From Bdellovibrionia bacterium (GTDB lineage: Bacteria > Bdellovibrionota > Bdellovibrionia > Bdellovibrionales > JAGQZY01), in assembly GCA_030424715.1 (NCBI GenBank), contig JAUHWH010000001.1, positions 248,001 through 312,000 of the forward strand: a DNA stretch of 64,000 nt, written 5' to 3'. Below, piece after piece: positions 27,506 to 36,156 of this stretch; position 1 is the first letter of the stretch; every line of letters starts with the position of its first letter. The notes below the pieces were generated by a model, which saw only the letters and a list, made by a program, of their open reading frames with translations, made no database searches and was not told the origin of the DNA. A program made the position numbers and the translations under genes.

Positions 27506-28294
27506 ATGGATCGAACAGTGAATATTGGCCCTGTAAACATAAATAAATCGACTTTCACAGTGATTGCTGGTCCCTGCTCTATCGAGTCTGAAGAGCAGTT
27601 TTTACCGACCGCCCAGTTTGTTCACGAAAAAGGCGCCTCTTTGGTGCGTGGCGGCATTTTCAAGATGAGAACCCAGCCAGATGCATTCCAGGGATTGGGT
27701 GACCAGGCCATTGCTTTAGTAAAAAAGATGAAAGAATCCCTGCAGGTCCCCTTTATCGCCGAGATCACCGATCCTCGCCAAATTGATCTCTTGATGCCCG
27801 TGGTGGACTGCTTTCAAGTCGGTAGTCGTAACATGTACAACTATGAACTTCTTAAAGAGCTGGGCAAATACCAAATTCCCGTTCTCCTAAAACGTGGCTT
27901 TTCGGCTCTTATCAAAGAGTGGGTCAAAGCCGCTGACTATGTGATCTCTAGTGGTAATGAAGATGTGATTTTGTGTGAACGGGGCATTCGCTCTTTCGAG
28001 GGCCCTTTGCGCAACACGCTGGATCTCTCTGCCGTGGCCTACTTAAAAGCCCACACCTCGTTCCCTGTTTTTGTTGATCCTTCCCATGGCACCGGCCGCC
28101 CTGAACTTATTATTCCCATGTCGAAGGCCGCCGTGGCCTGTGGCGCCGATGGCCTGATGGTTGAAGTCCACCCCAATCCAGACAAGGCTTTGAGCGATGG
28201 CTTTCAAGCACTGAACTATGAGTCTTTCGGAAGCCTGATGGATCAACTCCGACCCTTTCTTTCACTCATGAACAAAGAACTGAGCCATGGATAA
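27506..28294 (+). CDS. aroF: 3-deoxy-7-phosphoheptulonate synthase, type I beta
   Basis: Condenses PEP and erythrose-4-phosphate, the first shikimate step. The 262-residue protein lacks an N-terminal regulatory domain. It contains AGPCSIES (PEP binding), GGIFKMRTQP, IAEITDPRQI, LKRGFSA, LCERGIRSFE and VDPSHGTGRPELI (metal ligands), the pattern of the KDO8P-synthase-like beta class. The short length, without an ACT or chorismate mutase domain, suggests little feedback control. It overlaps ubiE by 8 bases and diverges from menF, linking aromatic and quinone supply. Confidence 0.93.
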   Translation: MDRTVNIGPVNINKSTFTVIAGPCSIESEEQFLPTAQFVHEKGASLVRGGIFKMRTQPDAFQGLGDQAIALVKKMKESLQVPFIAEITDPRQIDLLMPVVDCFQVGSRNMYNYELLKELGKYQIPVLLKRGFSALIKEWVKAADYVISSGNEDVILCERGIRSFEGPLRNTLDLSAVAYLKAHTSFPVFVDPSHGTGRPELIIPMSKAAVACGADGLMVEVHPNPDKALSDGFQALNYESFGSLMDQLRPFLSLMNKELSHG

Positions 28295-28988
28295 AAGAGA
28301 ACAGACCATTAAAAATATGTTCTCTGAAATTGCCGGCTCCTATGACACCGCCAACTCTGTATTAAGTTTGGGCATCCATCATTTATGGAAGAACAAACTT
28401 GTGGACCAAACGCCATTACAACCCGGAGACTCTTGCTTGGACTGTGCCACGGGCACCGGCGATCTCGCTTTGCTTTTTAAAAAAAAGGTGGGGCCCGCTG
28501 GCCAAGTGATCGGTACCGACTTCTGCCAAGAGATGCTTGATGAAGCACCGGCAAAAGCCGAAGCTCAAAAATTGGATATCACTTTTCAGTTGGCCGATGT
28601 CACAGAACTTCCCTTCGAAGACAACCAGTTTCATTCCACCAGCATTTCATTTGGTATCCGTAACGTAGAAAATCGCGAAAAGGCCTATCAAGAAATGGCT
28701 CGAGTGACCAAGTCTGGTGGTCACGTTATGGTTCTTGAATTTGGTCAGATCGAAACACCGGTGATCAAACAGGGCTACAACTTCTACTCGCAAAAAGTTT
28801 TACCTTTTATCGGCGGCCTGGTCTCTGGCAAGCCTAAGGCTTACCAGTATCTTAATGATTCTTCTCAGGTGTTTCCCTGTGGTGAGCCGTTTAAAAATGA
28901 AGTTATGGCCACGGGCGCCTATCAAGATGTATCCGTGTTCCCTCTCAGTTTTGGCGTCGCCTACATTTACAAATGTCAGGTCCTATAA
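28287..28988 (+). CDS. ubiE: Demethylmenaquinone methyltransferase
   Basis: A class I SAM-dependent methyltransferase (MenG/UbiE) that completes menaquinone by methylating demethylmenaquinone. The 233-residue protein has the family's N-terminal FSEIAGSYDTANSVLSLG, the SAM motif LDCATGTGDLALL, the acidic GTDFCQEML, and the later SFGIRNV and EFGQ segments. Start overlaps the DAHP synthase stop by 8 bases. It is transcribed away from the men operon but from the same divergent region. Confidence 0.95.
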   Translation: MDKREQTIKNMFSEIAGSYDTANSVLSLGIHHLWKNKLVDQTPLQPGDSCLDCATGTGDLALLFKKKVGPAGQVIGTDFCQEMLDEAPAKAEAQKLDITFQLADVTELPFEDNQFHSTSISFGIRNVENREKAYQEMARVTKSGGHVMVLEFGQIETPVIKQGYNFYSQKVLPFIGGLVSGKPKAYQYLNDSSQVFPCGEPFKNEVMATGAYQDVSVFPLSFGVAYIYKCQVL

Positions 28989-29016
28989 CGCCACCACAAA
29001 CAATGGCTCTCCTGTT

Positions 29017-29796
29017 TTATACCGGTGAAACACCGGTTTCTTTTGGTGTGGGCTCTCGCCGAAACAGCTTGGATAGAAACTCTTCAAACTGAGACCAAGA
29101 CCCTCGCACTTCTTTAAAGAAATCACCATTTTTGATTTGGGCAAAAATCTCGCGCATCTGAACTTCAATGGGTCGATCCACTTTTAATTTTTTATTGAGG
29201 TAAAGCATCGTCACGATAGCCGTGAGCAAACCCACAAAACCACCAGGTGAGAGTATGGCTGCCGTCAGACCGGCTAGCCCCAAAACACCACCCTTTTTAA
29301 AGGCTTCACCGTGAAAGTGCTCCTGATAGCCGTAAGCGAGGCCACAAATAGCGACCAGACAAATAAAGGGCTTCGCTGCAAACAGTCCCACCACGCCAAT
29401 TTCACCGAGAGCTTGTGAAAAGCCCTCTTTGTCTTTTTGAGTCCAACCTAGAACCAGGGAGACAATGGCAACGGCCTCACCGACAACGGGATCAAGAAGT
29501 TCTTTTTTGTTTTGATTGAACGTCTCTCTGAGCAACTGATCATTGATGCCGAGGTTCCGAAGTAAGATAAAAAAGTTTTCGCGAGCGGTTTGAACTTTTT
29601 CGCCTTCAGAACGCTCCTGTAATTTTCGGATATAGTCTTTGCCCCAATCGATGAACTCCTCTTTTCTGATAGGAGCGTCGCGATTGATAAACTTCTCTAC
29701 TTGTCCACCGCGGATTTTTTGAAAAACACTATCACGAACCACAGCGGCGGTTCTCAAAATGTTTTCCTCAATCTCTTTCCATTGTGATCTAAACAC
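29017..29796 (-). CDS. Psp-operon membrane protein of unknown function
   Basis: A 259-residue protein. The N-terminal 110 residues are charged and helical. A central hydrophobic region (about 150-205, rich in Gly, Ala and Leu) could form two or three membrane helices. A charged, aromatic C-terminal segment follows (VRGSWSQFEEFLSKLF). No family was recognised. It is the last gene of the pspC-pspA run and overlaps the previous gene by 8 bases, so it is probably part of the envelope-stress response set. Confidence 0.6.
   Translation of the reverse strand: MFRSQWKEIEENILRTAAVVRDSVFQKIRGGQVEKFINRDAPIRKEEFIDWGKDYIRKLQERSEGEKVQTARENFFILLRNLGINDQLLRETFNQNKKELLDPVVGEAVAIVSLVLGWTQKDKEGFSQALGEIGVVGLFAAKPFICLVAICGLAYGYQEHFHGEAFKKGGVLGLAGLTAAILSPGGFVGLLTAIVTMLYLNKKLKVDRPIEVQMREIFAQIKNGDFFKEVRGSWSQFEEFLSKLFRREPTPKETGVSPV
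29021..29044 (+). terminator. Terminator after ubiE, lying in the next gene's last codons
   Basis: ACCGGTG (29021-29027), three A, CACCGGT (29031-29037), then TTCTTTT on the plus strand. The hairpin is also the coding sequence for the last residues (ETGVSPV) of the convergent gene ending at 29017. Confidence 0.75.
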
Positions 29797-30298
29797 ATGC
29801 GCCTCCTAAGGCTTCCGACTTGGCTTCGTCCCATTGACGAGACAACTCTCGCACTTTTTGCAACTGAGCATGCAACCCACCCTCTGACTTCGGCTGCGCT
29901 TGGGGCCAGCCGGACAATACACTACCAATGATCTGAGTCCAATGCTCGGGGCTAGAGTCTTTTGCGAGGCTCACCCACATTTTATCGAGCACCTCATCAT
30001 AGTCTTGTTTTAAATGGGGGTAGGTCGACACCGCTTGCGCATGATTCTGGTAAACCTGGCCTAGCAGACTGCGTAAATGACGACTTTTAGGCCAAGACAA
30101 AGAATGTCGCCTTCCATCGCGTTTCGCTTTTAAAATCCAGCTTTGCTTTTTACCTCTGTCCGCCGACGAATCAGAATCCGCCTGCAGCAGAACGAGGGCT
30201 CCAACAAAAAACCACAAAAACACCGGTTCTCGACTCATGAAAAATAGTCCAATAAAAACGACTGCAGCCAAATTGCGTGCCTTCTTTCGCGATAACAC
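29789..30298 (-). CDS. Psp-operon small membrane protein of unknown function
   Basis: The GTG at 30298 is chosen because AGGAG lies 7 bases upstream, just past the pspA stop; a longer frame from 30346 would overlap pspA by 35 bases. The 169-residue product starts with basic residues, then a hydrophobic hairpin (AAVVFIGLFF, VFLWFFVGALVLL), and a soluble helical C-terminal domain of about 110 residues. No family was recognised. Its position between pspA and the next membrane protein suggests a partner of PspA. Confidence 0.6.
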   Translation of the reverse strand: MLSRKKARNLAAVVFIGLFFMSREPVFLWFFVGALVLLQADSDSSADRGKKQSWILKAKRDGRRHSLSWPKSRHLRSLLGQVYQNHAQAVSTYPHLKQDYDEVLDKMWVSLAKDSSPEHWTQIIGSVLSGWPQAQPKSEGGLHAQLQKVRELSRQWDEAKSEALGGACV

Positions 30299-30311
30299 AA
30301 TGGTTCTCCTT

Positions 30312-31031
30312 TCAATGGGTTTGCGGGATGATCTCAGGAACCACAACCCGACCGGGCAACTGTCGCCCCTTCATTTTTAACTTCAATTGCTCCAAGCGAG
30401 ATTTTCTAAAATGATCGGTGCGCTCTTTGCGCATTTTCACAACTTCTTTTTTCCAATCGTCGCTCGGGCCACGGAGAGTCTCTAAACGAGATTCCAACTT
30501 TAAAATACTCTCTTCCACACCATTGAGCCCCGGTCTCAGGTGACCGATCTCTTGATGAATTTTCGAAAACTGCTCTTGCAGCTCTTCTCTCATCTGAACC
30601 GACTGACTTCGTGATACTAAGATGGAAAGCTGGGACTCCGACTTTTGGAGCTGCTGGGCCAACTCGACCTCCACTTGCTTTGCTGTCTCAACTTCTTCTT
30701 GAATAAGATTTAAGTTTTTAGAGGTCTCTTCGATTTCCTTGACCAATAAATCCAATTCTTCCATCAGGCGCAGGGCCAGAGAGTCGCGGTCGCGAGCGGC
30801 TGCCATCTCCACATCTTCTTTCAAGCCCAGCCTCTTGTTTTCTAAGAGCTGCAACTGGGCCTCGAACTTTTTGCGTTGAAAAATCAGGTCGATCAAACTT
30901 TCTTTTAAACGCTTTTGATTCGCCCTTTGTTGTTGGATCACTCGTTTGGCTTCTGTCACGGGATCTTTGGATCCCCCTCGAGCTCCGAAAAACGCCATCA
31001 ACATTTTTTTTAGTTGGTCTAATATCGTCAT
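30312..31031 (-). CDS. pspA: PspA/IM30 family envelope-stress protein
   Basis: A 239-residue, almost wholly helical coiled-coil protein. It begins with an amphipathic segment (MTILDQLKKMLMAFFG) and has long Glu/Gln/Leu heptads through residues 40-170, as in PspA and Vipp1, which bind and remodel damaged inner membranes (ESCRT-III superfamily). The C-terminal 50 residues are basic. Sequence divergence from E. coli PspA is high, so the call rests on architecture plus the adjacent pspC. AGGAG precedes the ATG. Confidence 0.75.
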   Translation of the reverse strand: MTILDQLKKMLMAFFGARGGSKDPVTEAKRVIQQQRANQKRLKESLIDLIFQRKKFEAQLQLLENKRLGLKEDVEMAAARDRDSLALRLMEELDLLVKEIEETSKNLNLIQEEVETAKQVEVELAQQLQKSESQLSILVSRSQSVQMREELQEQFSKIHQEIGHLRPGLNGVEESILKLESRLETLRGPSDDWKKEVVKMRKERTDHFRKSRLEQLKLKMKGRQLPGRVVVPEIIPQTH

Positions 31032-31046
31032 GAAATCTCCTTTTCT

Positions 31047-31433
31047 CTATTGCTCAAGTTGTGAAAGATTCGGTAGTAAAAAGTGCAGGACAAAGTAGAG
31101 GAACAGAACCATTCCGAAAGATCCTAACAAGGCAAACACCGCAACAATCCGTACCGGAACAACGTCGACTTCAAAACGTTGCGCCAGTCTGAGGCACACA
31201 CCTAAAATCTTGGGCTGATTGACGCTGCTTTCTCGGCCCTCAACTGGCATCAAGAAAGCACACAGAAAATACAAGAAGACGCCCACACCGAAAAACAAAA
31301 CACTAAACAGCCAAAGCAAACGAACCGCGCCCGCATTCACACCAAACTGTTGCCCGAAGCCTTGGCAAACCCCAGCCAACCAGCCGTCTTCTGATCGTAC
31401 CCATTGGTTTTGATGTTGTTGGATTGTATTCAT
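31047..31433 (-). CDS. pspC: PspC-domain protein with two PspC repeats
   Basis: A 128-residue inner-membrane protein. The first PspC domain (about 12-65) has GWLAGVCQGFGQQFGV followed by RLLWLFSVLFFGVGVFLYF. A second, more divergent one (about 74-125) has ILGVCLRLAQRFEV and VRIVAVFALLGSFGMVLFLYF. PspC senses or transmits membrane stress to PspA. A strong AAGGAG ribosome site and a good promoter (31513-31541) lie upstream. It heads the operon pspC-pspA and two unknown genes. Confidence 0.88.
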   Translation of the reverse strand: MNTIQQHQNQWVRSEDGWLAGVCQGFGQQFGVNAGAVRLLWLFSVLFFGVGVFLYFLCAFLMPVEGRESSVNQPKILGVCLRLAQRFEVDVVPVRIVAVFALLGSFGMVLFLYFVLHFLLPNLSQLEQ

Positions 31434-31512
31434 GTCTCGTCTCCTTGTTTCGCGCTCCCTCGAGCCACGGTTTAAGTTTAGGGCTTAGCTATATCCGAAA
31501 GCCTATTTATGT

Positions 31513-31541
31513 ATAGTAGTATATAACTATGTGTATATCAA
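31513..31541 (-). promoter_or_regulatory. Candidate promoter of the psp operon
   Basis: On the minus strand, TTGATA (31536-31541) and TACTAT (31513-31518) are separated by exactly 17 bases in a very AT-rich stretch about 80 bases upstream of pspC. This fits a sigma-70-type promoter. No sigma-54 site (GG-N10-GC) typical of the E. coli psp operon was noticed. Confidence 0.55.
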
Positions 31542-31836
31542 GCAAATTGTTATGCCTTTGCTAAACCTCCACAAGCACCTAATATTATTAGTTTTTCCTT
31601 AAATTAACTCCTAGCCTAAGAAAATTGAAGGGTTCCTTGCGACAGGAAAATAACAAGATGAGAGCCTCGCCCTTGCTCCTTAGATCCATCTCTACAGAAA
31701 AATACGCACTATTGGAAGGGGACGCTTCCGCTTTAGGAATGGGGGGGGGTAAATTAAGAAATACCAAATTCGCTTGCAATCCCCGACAGACAAACCGAGG
31801 TCCCCCTACTGGAGAACTTAAAAGGCTCTCAATGCA
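31542..31836. other. Non-coding stretch upstream of pspC, with a nine-G run
   Basis: Two overlapping frames of 60-70 residues on opposite strands show no family features and no convincing ribosome site. The only notable element is a run of nine G at 31741-31749 in the middle of the gap. Nothing resembling a tRNA or an intrinsic terminator for the M23 gene was found. Confidence 0.45.
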
Positions 31837-32784
31837 TTAATGTCCGGAAGCTCCGCCACAGTGCCAAAGACTTTGGGGATTGACACGACGTCCGCGAATT
31901 AAAACCTCTAAATGCACATGGGGAGCTTGGCGCCGGGCATTCCCCGAGTTACCGACCCCACCAATCACAGAGCCTGGCGAGACCCGCGAGCCGCGACGCG
32001 CTTTCCTTGGTGACGAGTGCATGTGCATATACTTAAAAACGGTGCCGTTGTCGCAAGTGACGTAGACCATATTTCCAGCGCGGGCTCCCACATGGGACGT
32101 GGTGACTCGTCCGGCACAGGGAGATCGCAGCGGAGTCCCCTTAGGAGCATAGTAATCCGTGCCACCATGGCGGTATCGACGACCACCCGATCTTCTTGGC
32201 GCATGATAGTGCCCCAACCCTCCGCCATTTTTTAAGCCATGGCAGCGGTCCAAGACAAAGGGGTATGAGTAGCCATTCTTTGACTTCACACTATTGGTCG
32301 GTGCCGGGGCGGGCTGAGGGTTTCTTCGAATGTCCATGGCCGCTGGACCACACTCTCCGTTGCTGTATCGGCCATAGTCTTCACTCAAAAAGGCACTTTG
32401 ATGGACAAAAGCAAAACCTCCGGGACAATTGCGGGTCTCTGGTGATGCAAACTTGACCCAGCTTCCAGCTATGCCAAGGGCCACGACACGATTTTGGGCT
32501 CCTTTTGAAGTGCGACCTGTTATGACTTCAGAGCCACAACGGTTGTGGCCTGTTCCCGCCCCAACACGGATGTTGTATCTGGTCCGCACACGCAGCTGAC
32601 ACTGGTTGGGAGCATTTTCACCAATCACTGTGTCGGTATCGGGGTCCCAAAAGGCAAAGCCTCCGCTCGTTGTTTCAGCCACTTGGCGACTTCCGTTGAT
32701 GGAATCGGAAACATTTTGTTTTTTACCAGTGTTCTGGCAGGCGCCAAGCATCGCGAAGAGACACAAAGTGTATAGATATCTCAT
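31837..32784 (-). CDS. M23 peptidase lipoprotein with SH3-like domain
   Basis: A 315-residue lipoprotein (lipobox LGAC, Cys16). Residues 62-130 resemble a bacterial SH3 domain (YNIRVGAGTGHN). Residues 170-300 form a LytM/M23 zinc peptidase with HGGTD (His206, Asp210) and HVH (289-291), all expected zinc ligands. M23 enzymes cut peptide bridges of peptidoglycan. Extra cysteines suggest an oxidised periplasmic protein. The ATG overlaps the stop of the upstream PQQ-like gene (32781-32784), so both are one transcript. Confidence 0.9.
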   Translation of the reverse strand: MRYLYTLCLFAMLGACQNTGKKQNVSDSINGSRQVAETTSGGFAFWDPDTDTVIGENAPNQCQLRVRTRYNIRVGAGTGHNRCGSEVITGRTSKGAQNRVVALGIAGSWVKFASPETRNCPGGFAFVHQSAFLSEDYGRYSNGECGPAAMDIRRNPQPAPAPTNSVKSKNGYSYPFVLDRCHGLKNGGGLGHYHAPRRSGGRRYRHGGTDYYAPKGTPLRSPCAGRVTTSHVGARAGNMVYVTCDNGTVFKYMHMHSSPRKARRGSRVSPGSVIGGVGNSGNARRQAPHVHLEVLIRGRRVNPQSLWHCGGASGH

Positions 32785-33317
32785 TGTTGCGCCTCTCTAA
32801 TTTTTCCGGAAGCGTCGTCGACAAGAAGGTTCTTGGCAAATTGTATGTTGATGCCCTGTCGAGTGATATCGGTCCCACCGTTGAACTGGACGTTCTTTTT
32901 TTCATAAAGTCCGTCATGCTTCCACACTGTTTTCCCTGTCATTTTATCAAGCTTGTACACTTTGCCGATGGCAGCCAAGTAGATGTGCTTTTTCTCGATC
33001 AAGGGTGTCGAAGGGTTAAAGGCTTCGGTGTCCAAAGACCACAGAAGTTTACCGGCTTCATCAAAAACATAAATCAAAGCCGTGGCTAATTCGTGATCAG
33101 CCACTGGTATGACTGAAACAGCGACACCTTCTCCGCGCACCACCGTGATCGGACTCTCCACCGCCATTCCTTGGGGAATTTTTAGTGGTTGCACACGCAC
33201 TCCCTTAGCGCTGGTCACCCGCAGGCTCTTGTTGGATTTATTCAGTTCAATGGAAAGGTCAGCCGCATATGAGCTAAGAGACCACAAAAAAAGGCAGACA
33301 AAGAGATAGTGTTTCAT
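32781..33317 (-). CDS. Secreted PQQ-repeat-like protein
   Basis: A 178-residue exported protein with a signal peptide (about 1-18, SYA-A). Two segments resemble beta-propeller PQQ repeats: ATALIYVFDEAGKLLWSLD and LAAIGKVYKLDKMTGKTVW. The protein is too short for a full propeller, so it may be a small beta domain or a partial repeat unit. It is co-transcribed with the M23 peptidase gene, suggesting a periplasmic role linked to the cell wall, but the function is unknown. Confidence 0.6.
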   Translation of the reverse strand: MKHYLFVCLFLWSLSSYAADLSIELNKSNKSLRVTSAKGVRVQPLKIPQGMAVESPITVVRGEGVAVSVIPVADHELATALIYVFDEAGKLLWSLDTEAFNPSTPLIEKKHIYLAAIGKVYKLDKMTGKTVWKHDGLYEKKNVQFNGGTDITRQGINIQFAKNLLVDDASGKIREAQQ

Positions 33318-33405
33318 CCCCTAATTGTAGCCCGAAGAGCATGTTTTATCCAACGATTGAAGGGCCAACAAGACCATCTAACGGGAGGTCTTTATGGGAA
33401 CAGAG

Positions 33406-33432
33406 GAGGCTCTCTATTACTGCGAGAGCCTC
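33406..33432 (-). terminator. Hairpin spanning the valS stop codon
   Basis: GAGGCTCTC (33406-33414) pairs perfectly with GAGAGCCTC (33424-33432), with a 9-base loop that contains the valS stop (33417-33419). There is no T run directly after it on the minus strand, so it may be a weak terminator or mRNA 3'-end structure. Confidence 0.45.
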
Positions 33433-36098
33433 ATTAGGGATTCTCGCATCTCCTCGACTTTAGACGAAATACTCGCTAAAAGCTTTTTGTCGGCTTCCAC
33501 CACGTCTTCAGGCGCATTGGCTACGAAGCGCTCGTTGGATAACTTACCGTTGATCTTTTGCATGTCTTTTTCTTGCTTTTCGATCAGCTTTTTTAGACGC
33601 GTCACCTCTTTGTCGATGTCTACCAAACCCTCAAGAGGGATGATCACATCAACTTGAGAGTCTCCGAGGCGAATAGGGGCCACCGCACACTTTTTTAAGG
33701 AATCTCGAGCGCTGATCGTGCAATTTTCCAAAGACGCCAGTCGCATGATTTCTGATTTGTTGCTGCCCAAAATCTTCTGGGACTTGTCGTCTTTGGGAGA
33801 CAGCCACGCGTCTATTTTTTCGCTCGGCTTTATGCTGTTCTCACCTCTCACATTACGAACGGCGGTGATGACCTGCTTGACCAATTCCATTTCAAAAGAG
33901 GCCTCTTCACTTCCAAGACTTAACCACTTCTGATCTTTTTCAAAATCAGGGTAGTCGTCAACAATGCAAGCCTCGCCTCGGATGGGAAGCTTTTGATAAA
34001 TCTCTTCGGTGATAAAGGGAGCAAAAGGATGTAACAGTCGCACGATGCGATTTAGGGTTTGGGCTAACATCAACTGTGTGACTTTCTTTTGCTCTTCGTT
34101 TTCGCCGTAGAGTACGGGCTTTGAAAACTCAAGATACCAATCACAAAACTCGTGCCAGGTGAATGCGTAAATCCGATGAGCCGCATCGGAGAATCGCATT
34201 TCTTCGAGCAGTTCATTGACTTCTTTTTCAACGAGTCCTGTTTGATAAATCAACCAGCGATCCGCTGTCATGAGATCAGCAACATTAATAACCGCCTCGG
34301 TCCCCTCTGTGGGAGCCTCGAAGCCCTCCATATTGGAGAGCGAAAATCGAGTGGCGTTCCAAATTTTATTCATGAAATTGCGATAGCCCTCAAGGCGTTG
34401 CAGAGAAAACTTCAGATCTTTGCCGGTTGCCATTTGGGACATTAATGTAAATCGAAGGGCATCGGCGCCGTAACCATCAATCATCTCGACAGGATCAATG
34501 GAGTTCCCCAAAGACTTGGACATCTTTCGACCCTGAGAATCTCGAATCAAACCATGGATATAAACCTGACGGAAAGGAACATCACCTTTCATCTCAAGCC
34601 CCATCATGATCATACGTGCGACCCAGAAAAAGATAATGTCGTGACCCGTGACCAAAACCGACGTTGGGTAAAAAGTTTTGACGGCCTCGGTATCCTCAGG
34701 CCAGCCCATAGTGCTAAAGGGCCACAGACCAGAGCTAAACCAGGTATCAAGAACGTCCTCTTCTTGAGTGATGTCTTTGCCACCACACCCCTCACACTGG
34801 CTGGGGTCTTCTTCGGCGACAGTGACATGATCACAATCAGCACAGTACCAGGCCGGGATACGATGCCCCCACCATAGCTGGCGGGAGACACACCAATCTT
34901 CAATGATGTTCATCCAATGAATGTAAGTTTTCGTCCACTGCTCCGGCACAAACTTGAGACTCTCGTTGCTCACAACATGGCGAGCCGGAGTCGACAAATC
35001 TTTGGTTTTCACAAACCACTGCTTACTTAAATAAGGTTCGACAACGGCACCCGTTCGATCACAGTAGCCAACCGCATGTTGATGGGGCTCGGTTTTTATC
35101 AAGAACTCTTTGTCTTCGAGATCCTTAACGATGCGCTTGCGCGCCTCTTGCACTTTCAACCCTTGATAAGGGCCGCCGTTTTCATTGAGAGTGCCGTCGA
35201 CATTCAAAATGTTGATGAACTCCAGCTCATGTTTTTTGCCTAACTCATAATCGTTAAAATCATGGGCTGGGGTGACTTTCAAGGCCCCCGTCCCAAACTC
35301 ACGATCGACGTACTCGTCGGCAATAATGGGTATCTTGCGATCGATGATGGGAAGAACCACAAATTGACCCACCAGATCTTTGTATCGGTCGTCGTCGGGA
35401 TGCACACACACACAGGCGTCCCCCAGATAGGTCTCTGGCCGGGTGGTGGCAATGACGATTCGCTTTTCACTTCCCTCGACCGGATAAGATAAATGATAGA
35501 GGCTACCCTTGGTGTCTTTATGAACCACCTCAAGGTCAGAGATGGCCGACTGCAAGGGAGGCGACCAGTTCACCAATTTCTCGCCCTGGTAGATCCACTG
35601 CTTTTTATAAAGATGAACAAAGGTTTTACGAACCGCTTTTGAAACGCCGGGGTCGAGAGTGAACGTCTCCCTTTTCCAATCCACCGAGTCTCCCAGTCGC
35701 TTCATTTGACTGTAGATCCGATCACCATAGGTTTCTTTCCATTTCCAGACTTCTTCGAGAAAGGCTTCGCGGCCCATCTCTAAACGCTCTTTGCCCTGCT
35801 TGCGGAGGTCTTTTTCAACCACTGCTTGGGTGGCGATCCCCGCATGATCGGAGCCGGGAAGCCACATGGCATTGAAGCCCTTCATACGCTTCCAACGAAT
35901 CAACAAGTCTTGAATCGTATGATCAAGAGCGTGCCCCATATGCAAAAAACCGGTCACATTGGGTGGCGGCAAGATAATGCTATAGGGAGGTTTGGTGGAT
36001 TGGTCTTCGGCGGCAAAATAGTTCTGGTCTTCCCAAAACTGGTAAATTCGGCCTTCAACATCATTCGGATCGTAACGGTCACTTAAATTCTCAGACAT
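33417..36098 (-). CDS. valS: Valyl-tRNA synthetase
   Basis: Charges tRNA-Val. The start is taken at the ATG at 36098 (893 residues); an upstream GTG at 36113 would add five residues. The class I motifs are HMGH (PPPNVTGFLHMGHALD) and KMSKS (GRKMSKSLGNSIDP). The editing domain lies between (VIATTRPETYLGDACVCVHP), a zinc-type CADCD and CEGCGG pair follows, and a C-terminal coiled coil near 820-885 is typical of ValRS. The length is normal. Confidence 0.96.
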   Translation of the reverse strand: MSENLSDRYDPNDVEGRIYQFWEDQNYFAAEDQSTKPPYSIILPPPNVTGFLHMGHALDHTIQDLLIRWKRMKGFNAMWLPGSDHAGIATQAVVEKDLRKQGKERLEMGREAFLEEVWKWKETYGDRIYSQMKRLGDSVDWKRETFTLDPGVSKAVRKTFVHLYKKQWIYQGEKLVNWSPPLQSAISDLEVVHKDTKGSLYHLSYPVEGSEKRIVIATTRPETYLGDACVCVHPDDDRYKDLVGQFVVLPIIDRKIPIIADEYVDREFGTGALKVTPAHDFNDYELGKKHELEFINILNVDGTLNENGGPYQGLKVQEARKRIVKDLEDKEFLIKTEPHQHAVGYCDRTGAVVEPYLSKQWFVKTKDLSTPARHVVSNESLKFVPEQWTKTYIHWMNIIEDWCVSRQLWWGHRIPAWYCADCDHVTVAEEDPSQCEGCGGKDITQEEDVLDTWFSSGLWPFSTMGWPEDTEAVKTFYPTSVLVTGHDIIFFWVARMIMMGLEMKGDVPFRQVYIHGLIRDSQGRKMSKSLGNSIDPVEMIDGYGADALRFTLMSQMATGKDLKFSLQRLEGYRNFMNKIWNATRFSLSNMEGFEAPTEGTEAVINVADLMTADRWLIYQTGLVEKEVNELLEEMRFSDAAHRIYAFTWHEFCDWYLEFSKPVLYGENEEQKKVTQLMLAQTLNRIVRLLHPFAPFITEEIYQKLPIRGEACIVDDYPDFEKDQKWLSLGSEEASFEMELVKQVITAVRNVRGENSIKPSEKIDAWLSPKDDKSQKILGSNKSEIMRLASLENCTISARDSLKKCAVAPIRLGDSQVDVIIPLEGLVDIDKEVTRLKKLIEKQEKDMQKINGKLSNERFVANAPEDVVEADKKLLASISSKVEEMRESLMRLSQ

Positions 36099-36156
36099 GG
36101 CACTTTTTAGCACAATTCCAGAGAAGGCCCAAGCCCAGGACGTCGTATTTTACGAG

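Noticed and set aside
31741-31749. Nine-G run as a phase-variation switch
   Set aside because: It lies in a non-coding gap, with no gene whose frame or promoter spacing it would obviously control.
31588-31840. Opposing 60-70 residue frames upstream of pspC
   Set aside because: They overlap each other, have no recognisable family, and one spans the nine-G run.
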